Of a stretch of 64,000 bases of DNA, positions 1 to 8,850 are shown one piece after another (the first letter of the stretch is position 1; every line of letters starts with the position of its first letter). Both the position numbers and the translations under genes were made by a program. Location of the stretch: positions 2,172,001 to 2,236,000 of the forward strand of contig NZ_AP019810.1 of assembly GCF_013394305.1 (NCBI RefSeq), read 5' to 3'. The stretch is from Enterococcus mundtii (GTDB lineage: Bacteria; Bacillota; Bacilli; Lactobacillales; Enterococcaceae). The notes beneath the pieces are model-generated. The model was not told the origin of the DNA. It worked only from the letters and a program-made list of their open reading frames with translations, and did not search any database.

Positions 1-25
1 CCGAAGAATCCAATGCTTATCTGAA

Positions 26-265
26 TTACTCAATCGCTTGCTTGACGATTTCTTGCCAAAAATGAAAATATTCCTCTTCTAAATCGATCGAATCAAGTTC
101 ATCCCAAGCAATAAAGCCCTCGTTTACATAAAAGCCATCTTCTGTCATCTTTTTTTGAATCTTTCCTCTATAGTTTTCTCCCTTTTTTGTTTGGATCGTA
201 ATTTCTTGTTTGGCAATATAAGCAGTGATTATGACAGTTTCGAAATGATTCTTTACCATTGTCAT
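26..265 (-). CDS. Small hypothetical protein of the SOS/YolD cassette
   Basis: A 79-aa protein of unknown function, last gene of a three-gene minus-strand cassette with a YolD-like protein and a UmuC-type polymerase. I start it at the ATG at 265 because AGGGAGG lies 7 bases upstream; the upstream ATGs at 319 and 289 overlap the previous gene and lack good spacing. It is acidic at the C-terminus and shows a beta-rich middle (EITIQTKKGENYRGKI) that recalls the small barrel seen in YolD-like proteins, so it may be a short paralogue of its neighbour. No signal peptide or membrane segment. Function is inferred only from position: co-transcribed with the SOS polymerase, gap of 16 bases. Confidence 0.6.
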   Translation of the reverse strand: MTMVKNHFETVIITAYIAKQEITIQTKKGENYRGKIQKKMTEDGFYVNEGFIAWDELDSIDLEEEYFHFWQEIVKQAIE

Positions 266-281
266 CGGCAACGCCTCCCTT

Positions 282-791
282 TTAGTCATTTTCCTCTTCA
301 AAAGCTTGATAAAATTCATCTTTGATCAATTGCAACTCAGCTTGTTGGTTTGGCTTGTTCCAATCGATTGATCGGGAAACTTGTTCGTCATATGTCTTGT
401 TGGTACTAAACTCAAACCATTTCATTTCTTGTTTCAAACCAACGTGACGAATGTTCTCCCAGAGAATCTGGTACTGGTCAATCGTCAGATATTCTTCATC
501 ACATTCGCCTAAGAAAACGCCCTCGATATTTTCTCTATATCGACCAAATTCATCTTTTGTGTTTAATTGGATGGTCACTTTTTGTCGGTAGAGAAAGGAC
601 TGTAATAGTACTTGGTCGATTTCCTCTCTCGTCATTTGCAATTGGGGAGGGAGGTCTTTTAAGGCGACTGCTGCATTTTCTTCGATCCCTTTAACTAGCT
701 CATCCATGGCAAAAGCGGTTCCCCATTTCAAGCCAAAGGGGCGATCACGGTATTCATTGTAATCGAGAAATTCTTTTTTCGTGCGTCGCAT
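282..791 (-). CDS. YolD-like family protein
   Basis: A 169-aa protein of the YolD-like family, which in Firmicutes is typically encoded beside Y-family UV-damage polymerases. The motif RPFGLKWGTAFAMDEL near residues 14-29 and the FGRYRENIEG stretch near residue 90 are the visible family features. The start at 791 is chosen because GGTGAGG sits 5 bases upstream; this start overlaps the end of the polymerase gene by 38 bases, which indicates translational coupling. Presumed role is in the SOS response with the polymerase, but the biochemical activity of the family is not established. Confidence 0.75.
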   Translation of the reverse strand: MRRTKKEFLDYNEYRDRPFGLKWGTAFAMDELVKGIEENAAVALKDLPPQLQMTREEIDQVLLQSFLYRQKVTIQLNTKDEFGRYRENIEGVFLGECDEEYLTIDQYQILWENIRHVGLKQEMKWFEFSTNKTYDEQVSRSIDWNKPNQQAELQLIKDEFYQAFEEEND

Positions 792-2145
792 GTCCCTCAC
801 CTTCAATACCAGCCATTCCGCCAGCATGACCGCCTACAAGCGAACTGCGGGCGATTGCTCGACCACCTTCTAGTAAACTATGTGCATGGACGATTGCTTT
901 AAATCCATATTTTTGTCGAATCTTATCCACGACAAAGTCAATCTTTGCCGCATTGACTTGCTCTTTAGGATCATCGAATAGATTCAATTGCAAGCCAGTC
1001 GCATAAACTAAGCGAGAACAGTTGACGCCGATACTTCGGATATCTTGCCGTTGATAATGTCGATCAAAAATCATCAATAGTGCTTCTGCTAAAACATGAC
1101 TGGCATTGGTCGGCTCGATTTTCATCTGTTGGTGAAACCCAGTTTTTCCTGAAACATCTGTGTAGCCCAAAGAAAAGCCGACCCACAGACTAACTACTTG
1201 TGCTTTTGCTTCTTCTCGTCGTAAGCGTGTGCCTACTTGATCTGCCATTTCCTTGATCACGATTTCAATCTCTTCTCGGCGGGTATAGTCCTTATTGAGG
1301 ATTTGACTATTTCCGATGCTTTTTGATTTAGGGGTGTAGACTTCACCAAGAAAGCTCCGATCGATTCCCCAGGCATGGGCATAAAGTTGTGTACCAATTA
1401 CCCCCATTGCACTTTTTAAACGATAGTAATCCGCATGTGCAAGCTCATAGATGCTATGGATGTTCATTTTATTTAAACGAATCGCTGTTTTTCGACCGAT
1501 CCCCCAAAAATCTGTCAGCTGAGGAATCCGCCAAAGTTTTTCAGGGACGTCTTCATAACGCCATTCGGCGATCATGTCTCGGGTATCCTTCGCTTCATTA
1601 TCCAGAGCTAATTTTGCCAATAGTGGATTATCACCGATACCGATCGTGGTATAGATCCCTGTCTGGTCATAAACGTCTTGACGAATTTTTTTTGCAAGTG
1701 TCCGGGCATCAGGAGCATCGAACAAATTCAAACTATTTGTGATATCCAAAAAACTTTCGTCGACCGAATAGACATGATGGTTACTCTCGTCTGCATAGGT
1801 TTTATAAATCGCATTGATTTCTTTGTTCTTCTCCATATAATAAGCCATTCGTGGTGGGGCAATATATAGATCACTGGGATAAGGAAAGGGCAAATCACGC
1901 GCACGACTGATATTCGTGATCCCGTAGGCTTTTTTTGCAGCTGGACTAGAGGCAAGGATCAACCCGCTACCACGTTCTTCCCATGAATTTCCGGGGTACG
2001 ACATAACAACTAGTTTGGTTGTTAAAGGGTCTAAACCAAGTGAGACACATTCAACAGAAGCATAGAACGACTTACAATCAATACATAAAATATCTCTAGA
2101 AGGTTCTTTATGATAGTCAAATACAGGATTTTGATTTTTAAACAT
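754..2145 (-). CDS. umuC: UmuC/DinB-type Y-family translesion DNA polymerase
   Basis: A 463-aa Y-family DNA polymerase that copies past damaged bases. Catalytic motifs are visible: the first acidic motif LCIDCKSFYASVE near residues 20-32 and the second, YSVDESFLD, near residue 125, then the helix-hairpin-helix region FWGIGRKTAIRLNKM and a little-finger domain. The start at 2145 (MFKNQNP) follows GAGGTGAC with 6-base spacing; a longer reading would run into the promoter. A perfect LexA box lies in its promoter, so it should be induced by DNA damage. The C-terminus ends GGMAGIEGEGHATHEKR, overlapping the YolD-like gene. This is the UvrX/UmuC subgroup common in Firmicute chromosomes and mobile elements. 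Confidence 0.9.
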   Translation of the reverse strand: MFKNQNPVFDYHKEPSRDILCIDCKSFYASVECVSLGLDPLTTKLVVMSYPGNSWEERGSGLILASSPAAKKAYGITNISRARDLPFPYPSDLYIAPPRMAYYMEKNKEINAIYKTYADESNHHVYSVDESFLDITNSLNLFDAPDARTLAKKIRQDVYDQTGIYTTIGIGDNPLLAKLALDNEAKDTRDMIAEWRYEDVPEKLWRIPQLTDFWGIGRKTAIRLNKMNIHSIYELAHADYYRLKSAMGVIGTQLYAHAWGIDRSFLGEVYTPKSKSIGNSQILNKDYTRREEIEIVIKEMADQVGTRLRREEAKAQVVSLWVGFSLGYTDVSGKTGFHQQMKIEPTNASHVLAEALLMIFDRHYQRQDIRSIGVNCSRLVYATGLQLNLFDDPKEQVNAAKIDFVVDKIRQKYGFKAIVHAHSLLEGGRAIARSSLVGGHAGGMAGIEGEGHATHEKRISRLQ

Positions 2146-2166
2146 AACAGTCACCTCTTCTACATG

Positions 2167-2196
2167 ATTAGAACACACGTTCGCGTTTTTTGTCAA
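2167..2196 (-). promoter_or_regulatory. Promoter of umuC cassette
   Basis: Reading the minus strand, TTGACA (2196-2191) and TCTAAT (2172-2167) are separated by 18 bases, about 20 bases upstream of the umuC start. The LexA box fills the 3' part of the spacer and touches the -10 box. Confidence 0.75.
2170..2183 (-). promoter_or_regulatory. LexA/DinR SOS box
   Basis: CGAACGTGTGTTCT on the minus strand matches the Gram-positive LexA operator (GAAC-N4-GTTC) perfectly in both half-sites. It lies between -35 and -10 of the umuC promoter, where bound LexA would block RNA polymerase. Confidence 0.85.
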
Positions 2197-2279
2197 CGAA
2201 AAAATCAATAGGAACTTTAAAAAAACATCGGTCTTCTAAAGGATCATTAGCATAAAGAGAAAAAGATTTGAAAAAGTAG

Positions 2280-2308
2280 TTGACTTATTTCAGAAAGAAA
2301 TCTATACT
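2280..2308 (+). promoter_or_regulatory. Promoter of the aromatic operon leader
   Basis: TTGACT (2280-2285) and TATACT (2303-2308) with an exact 17-base spacer, upstream of the leader peptide. Transcription should start near 2315. Confidence 0.8.
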
Positions 2309-2343
2309 TAAACCAATCTTAAATCAGTTTGGAGCGATTTCTT

Positions 2344-2400
2344 ATGAAAATCACATTGAATTCACAACTGAATACGTATTACTTTAGCTATTTTAGATAG
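2344..2400 (+). CDS. Tyr/Phe-rich leader peptide of the aro operon
   Basis: An 18-codon ORF, MKITLNSQLNTYYFSYFR, with GGAG 9 bases upstream of its ATG. Five of the last seven residues before Arg are Tyr or Phe (codons at 2377-2394), the products of the operon downstream. It is followed at once by a 13-bp hairpin and a chain of alternative pairings ending in two terminators. The composition, position and following structures are those of an attenuator leader peptide: ribosome stalling on Tyr/Phe codons would report charged tRNA supply. Not seen as a protein with its own function. Confidence 0.85.
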   Translation: MKITLNSQLNTYYFSYFR

Positions 2401-2479
2401 GTTTGTATTCATGACATTCATGGGTGCAAACACAACGTTTGTATCTATGATGGCTAAGGATGTTTGAGATGACTTGTCC

Positions 2480-2512
2480 GCCACATAGATGAAAATCTAT
2501 AGTGGCTTTTTT
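2480..2512 (+). terminator. Attenuator terminator 1
   Basis: GCCACATAGAT (2480-2490), a GAAA tetraloop, ATCTATAGTGGC (2495-2506) with one bulged A, then six T. Its 5' arm can instead pair with 2443-2454, which carries almost the same sequence as its own 3' arm. Confidence 0.85.
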
Positions 2513-2528
2513 GTTAGAATTGGTGAAG

Positions 2529-2563
2529 GCCCACTGTAGATTTGTCTACGGCGGGCTTTTTTT
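2529..2563 (+). terminator. Attenuator terminator 2
   Basis: Arms 2529-2540 and 2545-2556 form a 12-position stem with one A-C mismatch and one G-U pair, TTTG loop, then seven T. Its 5' arm can instead pair with the 3' arm of terminator 1. Confidence 0.85.
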
Positions 2564-2697
2564 ATACCTAACGAAAGGAGAACCACATCAGTTCATTTTC
2601 CAACGAGTTATTTTAAGTAAACAACGAACGATTTTCCATTGTCGATCAAGTGTTCAAACAGTGATAAAAAAATAAAAATAAAAAAGGATGTTATCTT

Positions 2698-3717
2698 ATG
2701 ATTTTAATTATTAAACCAGGAATTGAAGTAAACCAACTAGAACCAGTACTTTCACGTATCAAGGAAGAGGGCTTGGACGTTCAGATCAACCATGGCAAAG
2801 ATCGTCTTGTTTTAGGATTGATCGGTGATCCAAAAATTATCCAAGGTGTACCATTTGAAAGATACGACACGGTGGAGCGTGCAGTAAAAATCTCTAATAC
2901 GTACAAACTGACTTCTCGAGAATTTCATCCGCAAGATACAGTCGTTGATGTGGATGGTTTGAAAATCGGTGATGGTAGTTTTGTGACGATGGCTGGTCCT
3001 TGTTCAGTAGAAGGCGAAGAACAAATCATGGAAACTGCTCGTATGGCAAAAGCTGGTGGGGCAACAGTCCTACGTGGAGGAGCCTACAAACCTAGAACGT
3101 CACCCTACGCTTTCCAAGGATTAGGAGAAGAAGGACTGAAAATGATGCGTAAAGCAGCGGATCATTACGGCTTAAAAGTCATTACCGAAGTCATGGATGA
3201 AGCCCATATCGATGTCGTTTGCGAATACACAGATATCATTCAGATCGGCGCCAGAAATATGCAAAACTTTCGTCTATTAGAAGCTGTTGGGAAAACAGGA
3301 AAACCAATTGGCTTGAAACGCGGGATTTCAGGAACGATCGAAGAATGGTTGAACGCGGCGGAATACATTGCGGTACAAAACAATCCAAACATCATCTTTA
3401 TCGAACGTGGTATTCGTACTTACGAAACAGCGACACGCAATACCTTCGATCTAAGTGCTGTACCGATCATTAAAAAATTAAGTCATTTCCCGATCATCGT
3501 TGATCCAAGTCATGGTACAGGGGTTTGGGATCTCGTATCACCAATGGCAAGAGCCGGTGTTGCTAGTGGCGCAGATGGGATGATCGTAGAGATCCACCCT
3601 GATCCAATCCACGCATGGTCAGATGGACAGCAATCATTGAATGAAAAGAACTACCTACGAATGATGGAAGAAGTCGAGATTTTAGTTGAAGCAATGAATA
3701 AAATCAAAGCCTTATAG
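2698..3717 (+). CDS. aroF: 3-deoxy-7-phosphoheptulonate (DAHP) synthase
   Basis: A 339-aa type I-beta DAHP synthase, condensing phosphoenolpyruvate and erythrose 4-phosphate in the first step of the shikimate pathway. Residues 1-75 form the ferredoxin-like N-terminal regulatory domain; the barrel follows with GPCSVE near residue 100, [16 protein letters not shown] near 124-139, GARNMQNF near 182 and DPSHGTG near 273. First structural gene after the attenuator, with AAAGGATG ahead of its ATG, and 14 bases before aroB. The N-terminal domain is not a chorismate mutase, so that activity must be encoded elsewhere. Being the committed step, it is the logical target of the leader control. Confidence 0.95.
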   Translation: MILIIKPGIEVNQLEPVLSRIKEEGLDVQINHGKDRLVLGLIGDPKIIQGVPFERYDTVERAVKISNTYKLTSREFHPQDTVVDVDGLKIGDGSFVTMAGPCSVEGEEQIMETARMAKAGGATVLRGGAYKPRTSPYAFQGLGEEGLKMMRKAADHYGLKVITEVMDEAHIDVVCEYTDIIQIGARNMQNFRLLEAVGKTGKPIGLKRGISGTIEEWLNAAEYIAVQNNPNIIFIERGIRTYETATRNTFDLSAVPIIKKLSHFPIIVDPSHGTGVWDLVSPMARAGVASGADGMIVEIHPDPIHAWSDGQQSLNEKNYLRMMEEVEILVEAMNKIKAL

Positions 3718-3731
3718 AAAAGAGGAGCGTC

Positions 3732-4796
3732 ATGTTAGAAGTTGTCTTACCAGAAAAAAGCTATGAGATCATCATTGAACGAAATGCACTCGATCATGTG
3801 TCTGAGTGGATCGAAGGAATCTGGAAAAATAAAAAAATCGCGATTATCAGTGATACGAATGTTTTTCCGATATACGGCGAAAAAATTTGTCAACAGTTGC
3901 GGGCAAGCTACGAAGTCGTCCATTATGTTGTTTCAGCTGGGGAGAGCAGCAAATCATTCGACATGGCAGCTCACCTCTATGCGTTTTTAGCAGAAGAACA
4001 ATTTACGCGTAGTGATGCGGTGATTGCGCTTGGAGGGGGAGTGATCGGCGATTTAGCCAGCTTCGTTGCTTCCACCTATATGCGAGGGATTTCATTTGTC
4101 CAGATCCCGACTTCCCTACTGGCACAGGTCGATTCAAGCATTGGAGGAAAAACAGCAATCAATGCACCCATGGCGAAAAATATGATTGGGACATTTGCAC
4201 AACCAGACGGGGTATTGATCGATCCAGAGACGTTAATGACGTTATCAGAGCGTAGAATCCAAGAAGGGATCGCTGAGATCATCAAGTGTGGTGCAATCAG
4301 TGATGAAACGCTATGGCAAGATTTGGCAAAATTAACAGGAGTTGCTGACTTACTGGCTAATAGTGAAAAAATCATTGAAAAGGCGTTGCGTGTGAAGAAA
4401 CAAGTTGTTGAAGAAGATCAATTCGATAACGGGAATCGTTTGTTACTGAACTTTGGCCATACGATCGGACATGCCATCGAAAATACTGCTGGTTATGGTC
4501 AGATCAGTCATGGCGAAGCCGTAGCGATCGGTATGGTGCAAATCACCAAACAAGCCGAAAAGATGGGAAAATCACCAGTGGGCATCACTGCGCAATTGAT
4601 CCAAATGATCGAAAAGTATCAGTTACCGATCAAGTACCAACCTTGGGAGGAGCAATCCCTTTATGATGCGATCACCCACGATAAAAAGGCACGTGGAAAG
4701 ACATTGAAAATTATTTTATTAGATAAAATCGGACAAGCAAGAATCCAAGAAATTCCGCTTGAGTCCGTGAAAGACTATTTAAAGGAGGGGAACTAA
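3732..4796 (+). CDS. aroB: 3-dehydroquinate synthase
   Basis: A 354-aa cytoplasmic enzyme converting DAHP to 3-dehydroquinate, NAD- and metal-dependent. Seen: the NAD-binding GGGVIGD near residue 98, the stretch QIPTSLLAQVDSSIGGKTAI, and the metal-ligand motif LNFGHTIGHAIE near residue 237. Typical family length. RBS GAGGAG lies 7 bases upstream of the ATG; the TAA stop abuts the aroC ATG. Second enzyme of the operon. Confidence 0.95.
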   Translation: MLEVVLPEKSYEIIIERNALDHVSEWIEGIWKNKKIAIISDTNVFPIYGEKICQQLRASYEVVHYVVSAGESSKSFDMAAHLYAFLAEEQFTRSDAVIALGGGVIGDLASFVASTYMRGISFVQIPTSLLAQVDSSIGGKTAINAPMAKNMIGTFAQPDGVLIDPETLMTLSERRIQEGIAEIIKCGAISDETLWQDLAKLTGVADLLANSEKIIEKALRVKKQVVEEDQFDNGNRLLLNFGHTIGHAIENTAGYGQISHGEAVAIGMVQITKQAEKMGKSPVGITAQLIQMIEKYQLPIKYQPWEEQSLYDAITHDKKARGKTLKIILLDKIGQARIQEIPLESVKDYLKEGN

Positions 4797-5963
4797 ATGC
4801 GTTTTTTAACAGCAGGAGAATCTCATGGTCCACAGTTAACTGCCATTATTGAAGGTATCCCGGCAGGTTTAGAAGTTTCACTTGAAAAAATCAATGAAGA
4901 TCTTGCGAGACGACAAGGGGGGTACGGTCGTGGTGGCAGAATGAAGATCGAGAAAGATCGTGTCCAAATCACCTCAGGTATTCGACATGGTAAAACGCTT
5001 GGTTCGCCAATCACAATGATCGTGGAGAATAAAGACTGGAAGAATTGGCAAACGGTGATGTCAGCCGAGCCAATCGAAGAAAAACATGTCACACGTCGTC
5101 GAGTAGCCAAACCTCGTCCAGGACATGCGGATCTAGTTGGTGGAATGAAATACCAACATCAAGATCTTAGGAATGTGTTAGAACGGTCTTCAGCTAGAGA
5201 AACGACCATGCGTGTAGCAATCGGCTCTTTAGCAAAACAGATCCTAGCAGCACTAGATATTGAAATTGCCAGTCACGTAGCAGTTCTTGGAGGGGTCAAA
5301 GCAACGATTCCTGAAGTGCTACCTGTGGCGGTGATCAAGGAAAAAACAACGATCTCCGAAGTCAATATGGTAGACCTTGAGATCGAAGAACAAGTCAAAA
5401 CATTGATCGATGAGACGAAAAAAGCAGGTGATACCTTAGGTGGTGTCGTCGAAGTCCGGGTTGAAAATGTACCGGCTGGTTTGGGTAGTTATGTCCAATG
5501 GGATAAAAAATTAGATGGAAAATTAGCACAAGCCATGCTGAGTATCAATGCCTTCAAAGGGGTAGAATTTGGGATCGGTTTTGATGCAGCGACTTTACCA
5601 GGTTCTAAAGTTATGGATGAAATCACCTGGGATCAAGAACAAGGCTACCGCCGGACAACCAATCATTTAGGTGGATTTGAAGGTGGGATGACAAATGGGG
5701 AACAAATCATCGTTCGTGGTGTGATGAAACCGATCCCTACACTTTACAAGCCGTTGATGAGTGTGGATATCGACACGAAAGAAGCCTATAAAGCAAGTGT
5801 CGAACGTTCCGACAGTACCGCTGTACCAGCAGCTTCTGTGGTGGCTGAACACGTCATTGCAACAGCACTTGCCGTGGAGATCCTTGAACATTTCCCAGCG
5901 GATAACATGAGTGAGCTGAAAAAATCTGTTGCCAGTCATCGGCAGATGATCCAAGACTTTTAG
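4797..5963 (+). CDS. aroC: Chorismate synthase
   Basis: A 388-aa FMN-dependent enzyme making chorismate from EPSP, the last common step of the pathway. Seen: GESHG at residues 7-11, RPGHADLVG near 104, RSSARETT near 125 and [10 protein letters not shown] near 295, all family signatures. Starts directly after the aroB stop with no gap (AGGAGGGGAAC-TAA-ATG), so its RBS lies inside aroB. Length is that of the long bacterial form. Confidence 0.95.
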   Translation: MRFLTAGESHGPQLTAIIEGIPAGLEVSLEKINEDLARRQGGYGRGGRMKIEKDRVQITSGIRHGKTLGSPITMIVENKDWKNWQTVMSAEPIEEKHVTRRRVAKPRPGHADLVGGMKYQHQDLRNVLERSSARETTMRVAIGSLAKQILAALDIEIASHVAVLGGVKATIPEVLPVAVIKEKTTISEVNMVDLEIEEQVKTLIDETKKAGDTLGGVVEVRVENVPAGLGSYVQWDKKLDGKLAQAMLSINAFKGVEFGIGFDAATLPGSKVMDEITWDQEQGYRRTTNHLGGFEGGMTNGEQIIVRGVMKPIPTLYKPLMSVDIDTKEAYKASVERSDSTAVPAASVVAEHVIATALAVEILEHFPADNMSELKKSVASHRQMIQDF

Positions 5964-5976
5964 TGAGGAGACTGAT

Positions 5977-7056
5977 ATGAAGAAAAAGGTATTTGTCTTA
6001 GGTTTAGGTCTGATTGGTGCTTCGCTTTGCCGAGCCATCAAAGGATCGAATGTGACTCTTTATGGATGGGATCATTCAGCAGAAACAAGAAAAATTGCAG
6101 AAGAAGTCCAATTAGTGGATCATCTGGTGTCTGGGATCGAAGAAGCAAGTCAAATGGATGTTATTTTATTAGCGGTTCCTGTACAAGTTAGTTTGGACTA
6201 TTTGCAACAATTAGCGACACTTCCGCTAAAGGAAACTGTATTGGTCAGTGATACTGGCAGTACGAAAGCAGCAATCATGACAGCGGCTAAGGAATTACCT
6301 TTTACTTTTATTGGTGGACACCCAATGGCAGGCTCGCATAAATCTGGAGTAAAAGCCGGCAATCCTAATTTGTTCGAGGAAGCTTATTATATATTGACCA
6401 ATGATCATGAGAGTGATCGTGTAGCTGAACTGATGGAACTATTAGAACCGACTCGAGCAAAATTTGTATTGATGGAAGCCAAAAATCATGACGAGATCGT
6501 CGGCGTTTTAAGCCATTTGCCTCATATCGTGGCTGCTGGTTTAGTGCAAACCAGTGATGAACTCAATCAAAAACATCCAAGAGCCTCCCAACTTGCAGCC
6601 GGAGGGTTTCGAGATATTACGCGTATTGCTTCTTCTGATCCAAAAATGTGGACAGATATCTTATTAACGAATCAAGAAATCATGCTGTCTTTACTAGAAG
6701 AATGGCAATCCTCCATGGAAACATTGAAAACACAACTTGCGAGAAATGATGAAGAGGCCATTTATCGATTTTTTGCACAAGCGAAGCAAACAAGGGATCA
6801 GTTGCCGAAGAAACGACAAGGAACGATTCCAGCGTTCTATGATCTATACGTTGATATTCCGGATATTTCCGGTGCAGTTGCTAAGGTGACAACGGCTTTG
6901 AGCCAAGCAGATATTTCAATCATCAATCTAAAAATACAAGAAACTAGAGAAGATATTTTCGGAGTCCTTGAATTGTCCTTCAAAAATCAAACCGATTTAG
7001 AAAAAGGACAAGCATTGATTCAAGCGGAAAATTTTCACTGTTGGATCAGGAGTTGA
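5977..7056 (+). CDS. tyrA: Prephenate dehydrogenase with ACT domain
   Basis: A 359-aa enzyme oxidatively decarboxylating prephenate to 4-hydroxyphenylpyruvate for tyrosine synthesis. N-terminal Rossmann motif GLGLIGASL (about 9-17), GGHPMAGS near 111-118 and the all-helical dehydrogenase domain; residues about 285-359 form an ACT domain ([20 protein letters not shown]), the usual site for tyrosine feedback control. RBS GTGAGGAG. 13 bases after aroC, 4 bases before aroA. Confidence 0.93.
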   Translation: MKKKVFVLGLGLIGASLCRAIKGSNVTLYGWDHSAETRKIAEEVQLVDHLVSGIEEASQMDVILLAVPVQVSLDYLQQLATLPLKETVLVSDTGSTKAAIMTAAKELPFTFIGGHPMAGSHKSGVKAGNPNLFEEAYYILTNDHESDRVAELMELLEPTRAKFVLMEAKNHDEIVGVLSHLPHIVAAGLVQTSDELNQKHPRASQLAAGGFRDITRIASSDPKMWTDILLTNQEIMLSLLEEWQSSMETLKTQLARNDEEAIYRFFAQAKQTRDQLPKKRQGTIPAFYDLYVDIPDISGAVAKVTTALSQADISIINLKIQETREDIFGVLELSFKNQTDLEKGQALIQAENFHCWIRS

Positions 7057-7060
7057 GACA

Positions 7061-8344
7061 ATGCAATTACTTAATGCTACACATGGGATCAAAGGTGAGC
7101 TAACGGTTCCAGCAGATAAATCGATTTCTCATCGCAGCATCATGTTTGGTGCAATCAGTCATGGAAAAACGACGATAACGAACTTTTTAAAAGCAGAAGA
7201 TTGCTTGAGTACGATGTCCATATTTAGACAATTAGGTGTGAGAATAGAAGAGGAAGAAGAGAAAATCCATGTTTATGGTTATGGCGTAGAGGGATTACAA
7301 ACACCAACAGAACGTTTAGATGCAGGTAATTCTGGTACAACGATCCGTTTACTTTTAGGGATTTTAGCTGGAAGTAAGATTTCGGCAGAAGTGTCTGGAG
7401 ATGACTCGTTGAATCGTCGCCCGATGGGGAGAGTGATGAATCCTTTACGTGAAATGGGTGCAGATCTTAAAGGGATCGAACATCCAGATCTACCACCTTT
7501 ACGAGTGACTGGTGGGCCTTTGAAACCAATCGAATATGAGATGCCGATTGCCAGTGCGCAAGTCAAATCAGCGATTTTATTCGCGGCACTTCAAGCAGAT
7601 GGTGAGACAACGATCATCGAAAAAGAACGCTCACGGAATCATACAGAAGAAATGATCAAACAATTTGGTGGAGAAATCAGAGTAGAAGATAAAGTGATCA
7701 CACTTGCTGGCGGACAACGGTTAGTTGGACAAAACGTGGCGGTACCTGGGGATATTTCGTCAGCAGCCTTTTATCTAGTCGCAGCAAGTATTTTGCCAGA
7801 TAGTGAAGTCTTATTGAAACAAGTAGGAATCAATCCAACACGAACAGGGATTTTAGATGTATTGATCGAAATGGGGGCTTCGATCCAAGAAATGCAAATC
7901 GATCAACAAAATCAAGCGGCTGACTTAATGGTACGTTCTGCCAACTTGCAGGCGTGTACGATCGAAGGAGAAATCATTCCTCGCTTGATCGATGAATTAC
8001 CGATTTTGGCATTAGCTGCAACACAAGCACAAGGCACGACGATCATTCGGGACGCACAAGAATTAAAAGTGAAAGAAACAAATCGCATCGATGCGACAGC
8101 GGAAGAATTGATAAAAATGGGCGCAAACATCGAAACAACAGATGATGGGCTGATCATTCATGGTCCGACACCTTTGCATGGGGCAATTGTTGACAGTCAT
8201 GGGGATCATCGCATTGGCATGATGTTACAGATTGCCGCATTATTGACCGATGAGCCAGTTGAATTGAACCATCCAGAAGCGGTAAATATTTCTTATCCTG
8301 ACTTCTTCACTGATCTAGCTGGTCTGATCAAGGAGAAAAACTAA
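7061..8344 (+). CDS. aroA: 5-enolpyruvylshikimate-3-phosphate synthase
   Basis: A 427-aa enzyme joining phosphoenolpyruvate to shikimate 3-phosphate. Seen: ADKSISHRS near residue 19-27, [17 protein letters not shown] near 87-103, [15 protein letters not shown] near 119-133, and a C-terminal [11 protein letters not shown]. The NSGTT form of the PEP loop is the variant usual in Gram-positive class II enzymes (family knowledge). Its TAA overlaps the aroK ATG by one base. Confidence 0.95.
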   Translation: MQLLNATHGIKGELTVPADKSISHRSIMFGAISHGKTTITNFLKAEDCLSTMSIFRQLGVRIEEEEEKIHVYGYGVEGLQTPTERLDAGNSGTTIRLLLGILAGSKISAEVSGDDSLNRRPMGRVMNPLREMGADLKGIEHPDLPPLRVTGGPLKPIEYEMPIASAQVKSAILFAALQADGETTIIEKERSRNHTEEMIKQFGGEIRVEDKVITLAGGQRLVGQNVAVPGDISSAAFYLVAASILPDSEVLLKQVGINPTRTGILDVLIEMGASIQEMQIDQQNQAADLMVRSANLQACTIEGEIIPRLIDELPILALAATQAQGTTIIRDAQELKVKETNRIDATAEELIKMGANIETTDDGLIIHGPTPLHGAIVDSHGDHRIGMMLQIAALLTDEPVELNHPEAVNISYPDFFTDLAGLIKEKN

Positions 8345-8850
8345 TGGCTGCAATTGTGCTGATTGGTTTTATGGGCGCCGGTAAAACAACGATCAGTCGC
8401 AAGCTTTCTATGCAGTTAAAGAAACCATTGATCGATATGGATACAAAACTAGTCGAGGAGTTTGGCTGTTCGATCAGTCAGTATTTTGAATTACATGGCG
8501 AAGCTGCCTTTCGACAGGAAGAAACGAAGCTACTGAAAAACTCATTGCAAGAAGAAGCGATCATTGCGACAGGTGGGGGAGTTATCCTACAAGAAGAAAA
8601 TCAACGACTGCTGACAGATCATCTGGTGGTTTACTTAAAAGCTGATCCCGATCTTTTGATCAAACGTATCCGCCAAGATCACAAACAAGCCCGTCCGTTG
8701 GCACTCGATAAAGATGATACAGAGTTAAAAGAATTATTTTTTTCGCGGAAAAAACACTATGAAACATTAGCAGATCTTACGATAGAAACAACTGGTAAAT
8801 CACCAGCAGAAGTTGTCTCAGAAATCATAAAGCAGGTGATGAATCGATGA
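8344..8850 (+). CDS. aroK: Shikimate kinase
   Basis: A 168-aa P-loop kinase phosphorylating shikimate with ATP. Walker A is GFMGAGKTT (residues 8-16), the substrate-binding DMD follows near 32-34, GEAAFRQEE near 52-60, and GGGVI near 77-81; the lid arginine region is KQARPLA. Overlaps aroA by one base (TAATG) and pheA by four (ATGA), showing tight translational coupling. Confidence 0.95.
   Translation: MAAIVLIGFMGAGKTTISRKLSMQLKKPLIDMDTKLVEEFGCSISQYFELHGEAAFRQEETKLLKNSLQEEAIIATGGGVILQEENQRLLTDHLVVYLKADPDLLIKRIRQDHKQARPLALDKDDTELKELFFSRKKHYETLADLTIETTGKSPAEVVSEIIKQVMNR

Larger units (their letters stand above)
2401..2563 (+). promoter_or_regulatory. Seven-segment transcription attenuator of the aro operon
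   Basis: Seven consecutive segments can each pair with the next: 1 (2401-2413), 2 (2419-2431), 3 (2437-2454), 4 (2480-2490), 5 (2495-2506), 6 (2529-2541), 7 (2545-2556). Pairing 1:2 is 13 bp with G-U pairs and a 5-base loop; 2:3 is 9 bp; 3:4 is 11 bp with one bulge; 4:5 is terminator 1; 5:6 is 12 bp with one bulged C; 6:7 is terminator 2. Inference: a ribosome stalled at the Tyr codons leaves segment 1 free, giving 1:2, 3:4 and 5:6 and readthrough; a ribosome reaching the stop codon covers segment 1, giving 2:3, 4:5 and 6:7 and termination twice. Confidence 0.8.

Noticed and set aside
1389-1955. Overlapping ORFs on both strands inside umuC
   Set aside because: They are antisense or out-of-frame shadows without RBS; the same applies to similar ORFs inside aroB, aroC, aroA, galM and the PTS gene.
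2209-2697. T-box riboswitch upstream of aroF
   Set aside because: No T-box sequence (AGGGTGGNACCGCG) or specifier-loop stem is seen; the leader peptide and paired segments explain the region better.
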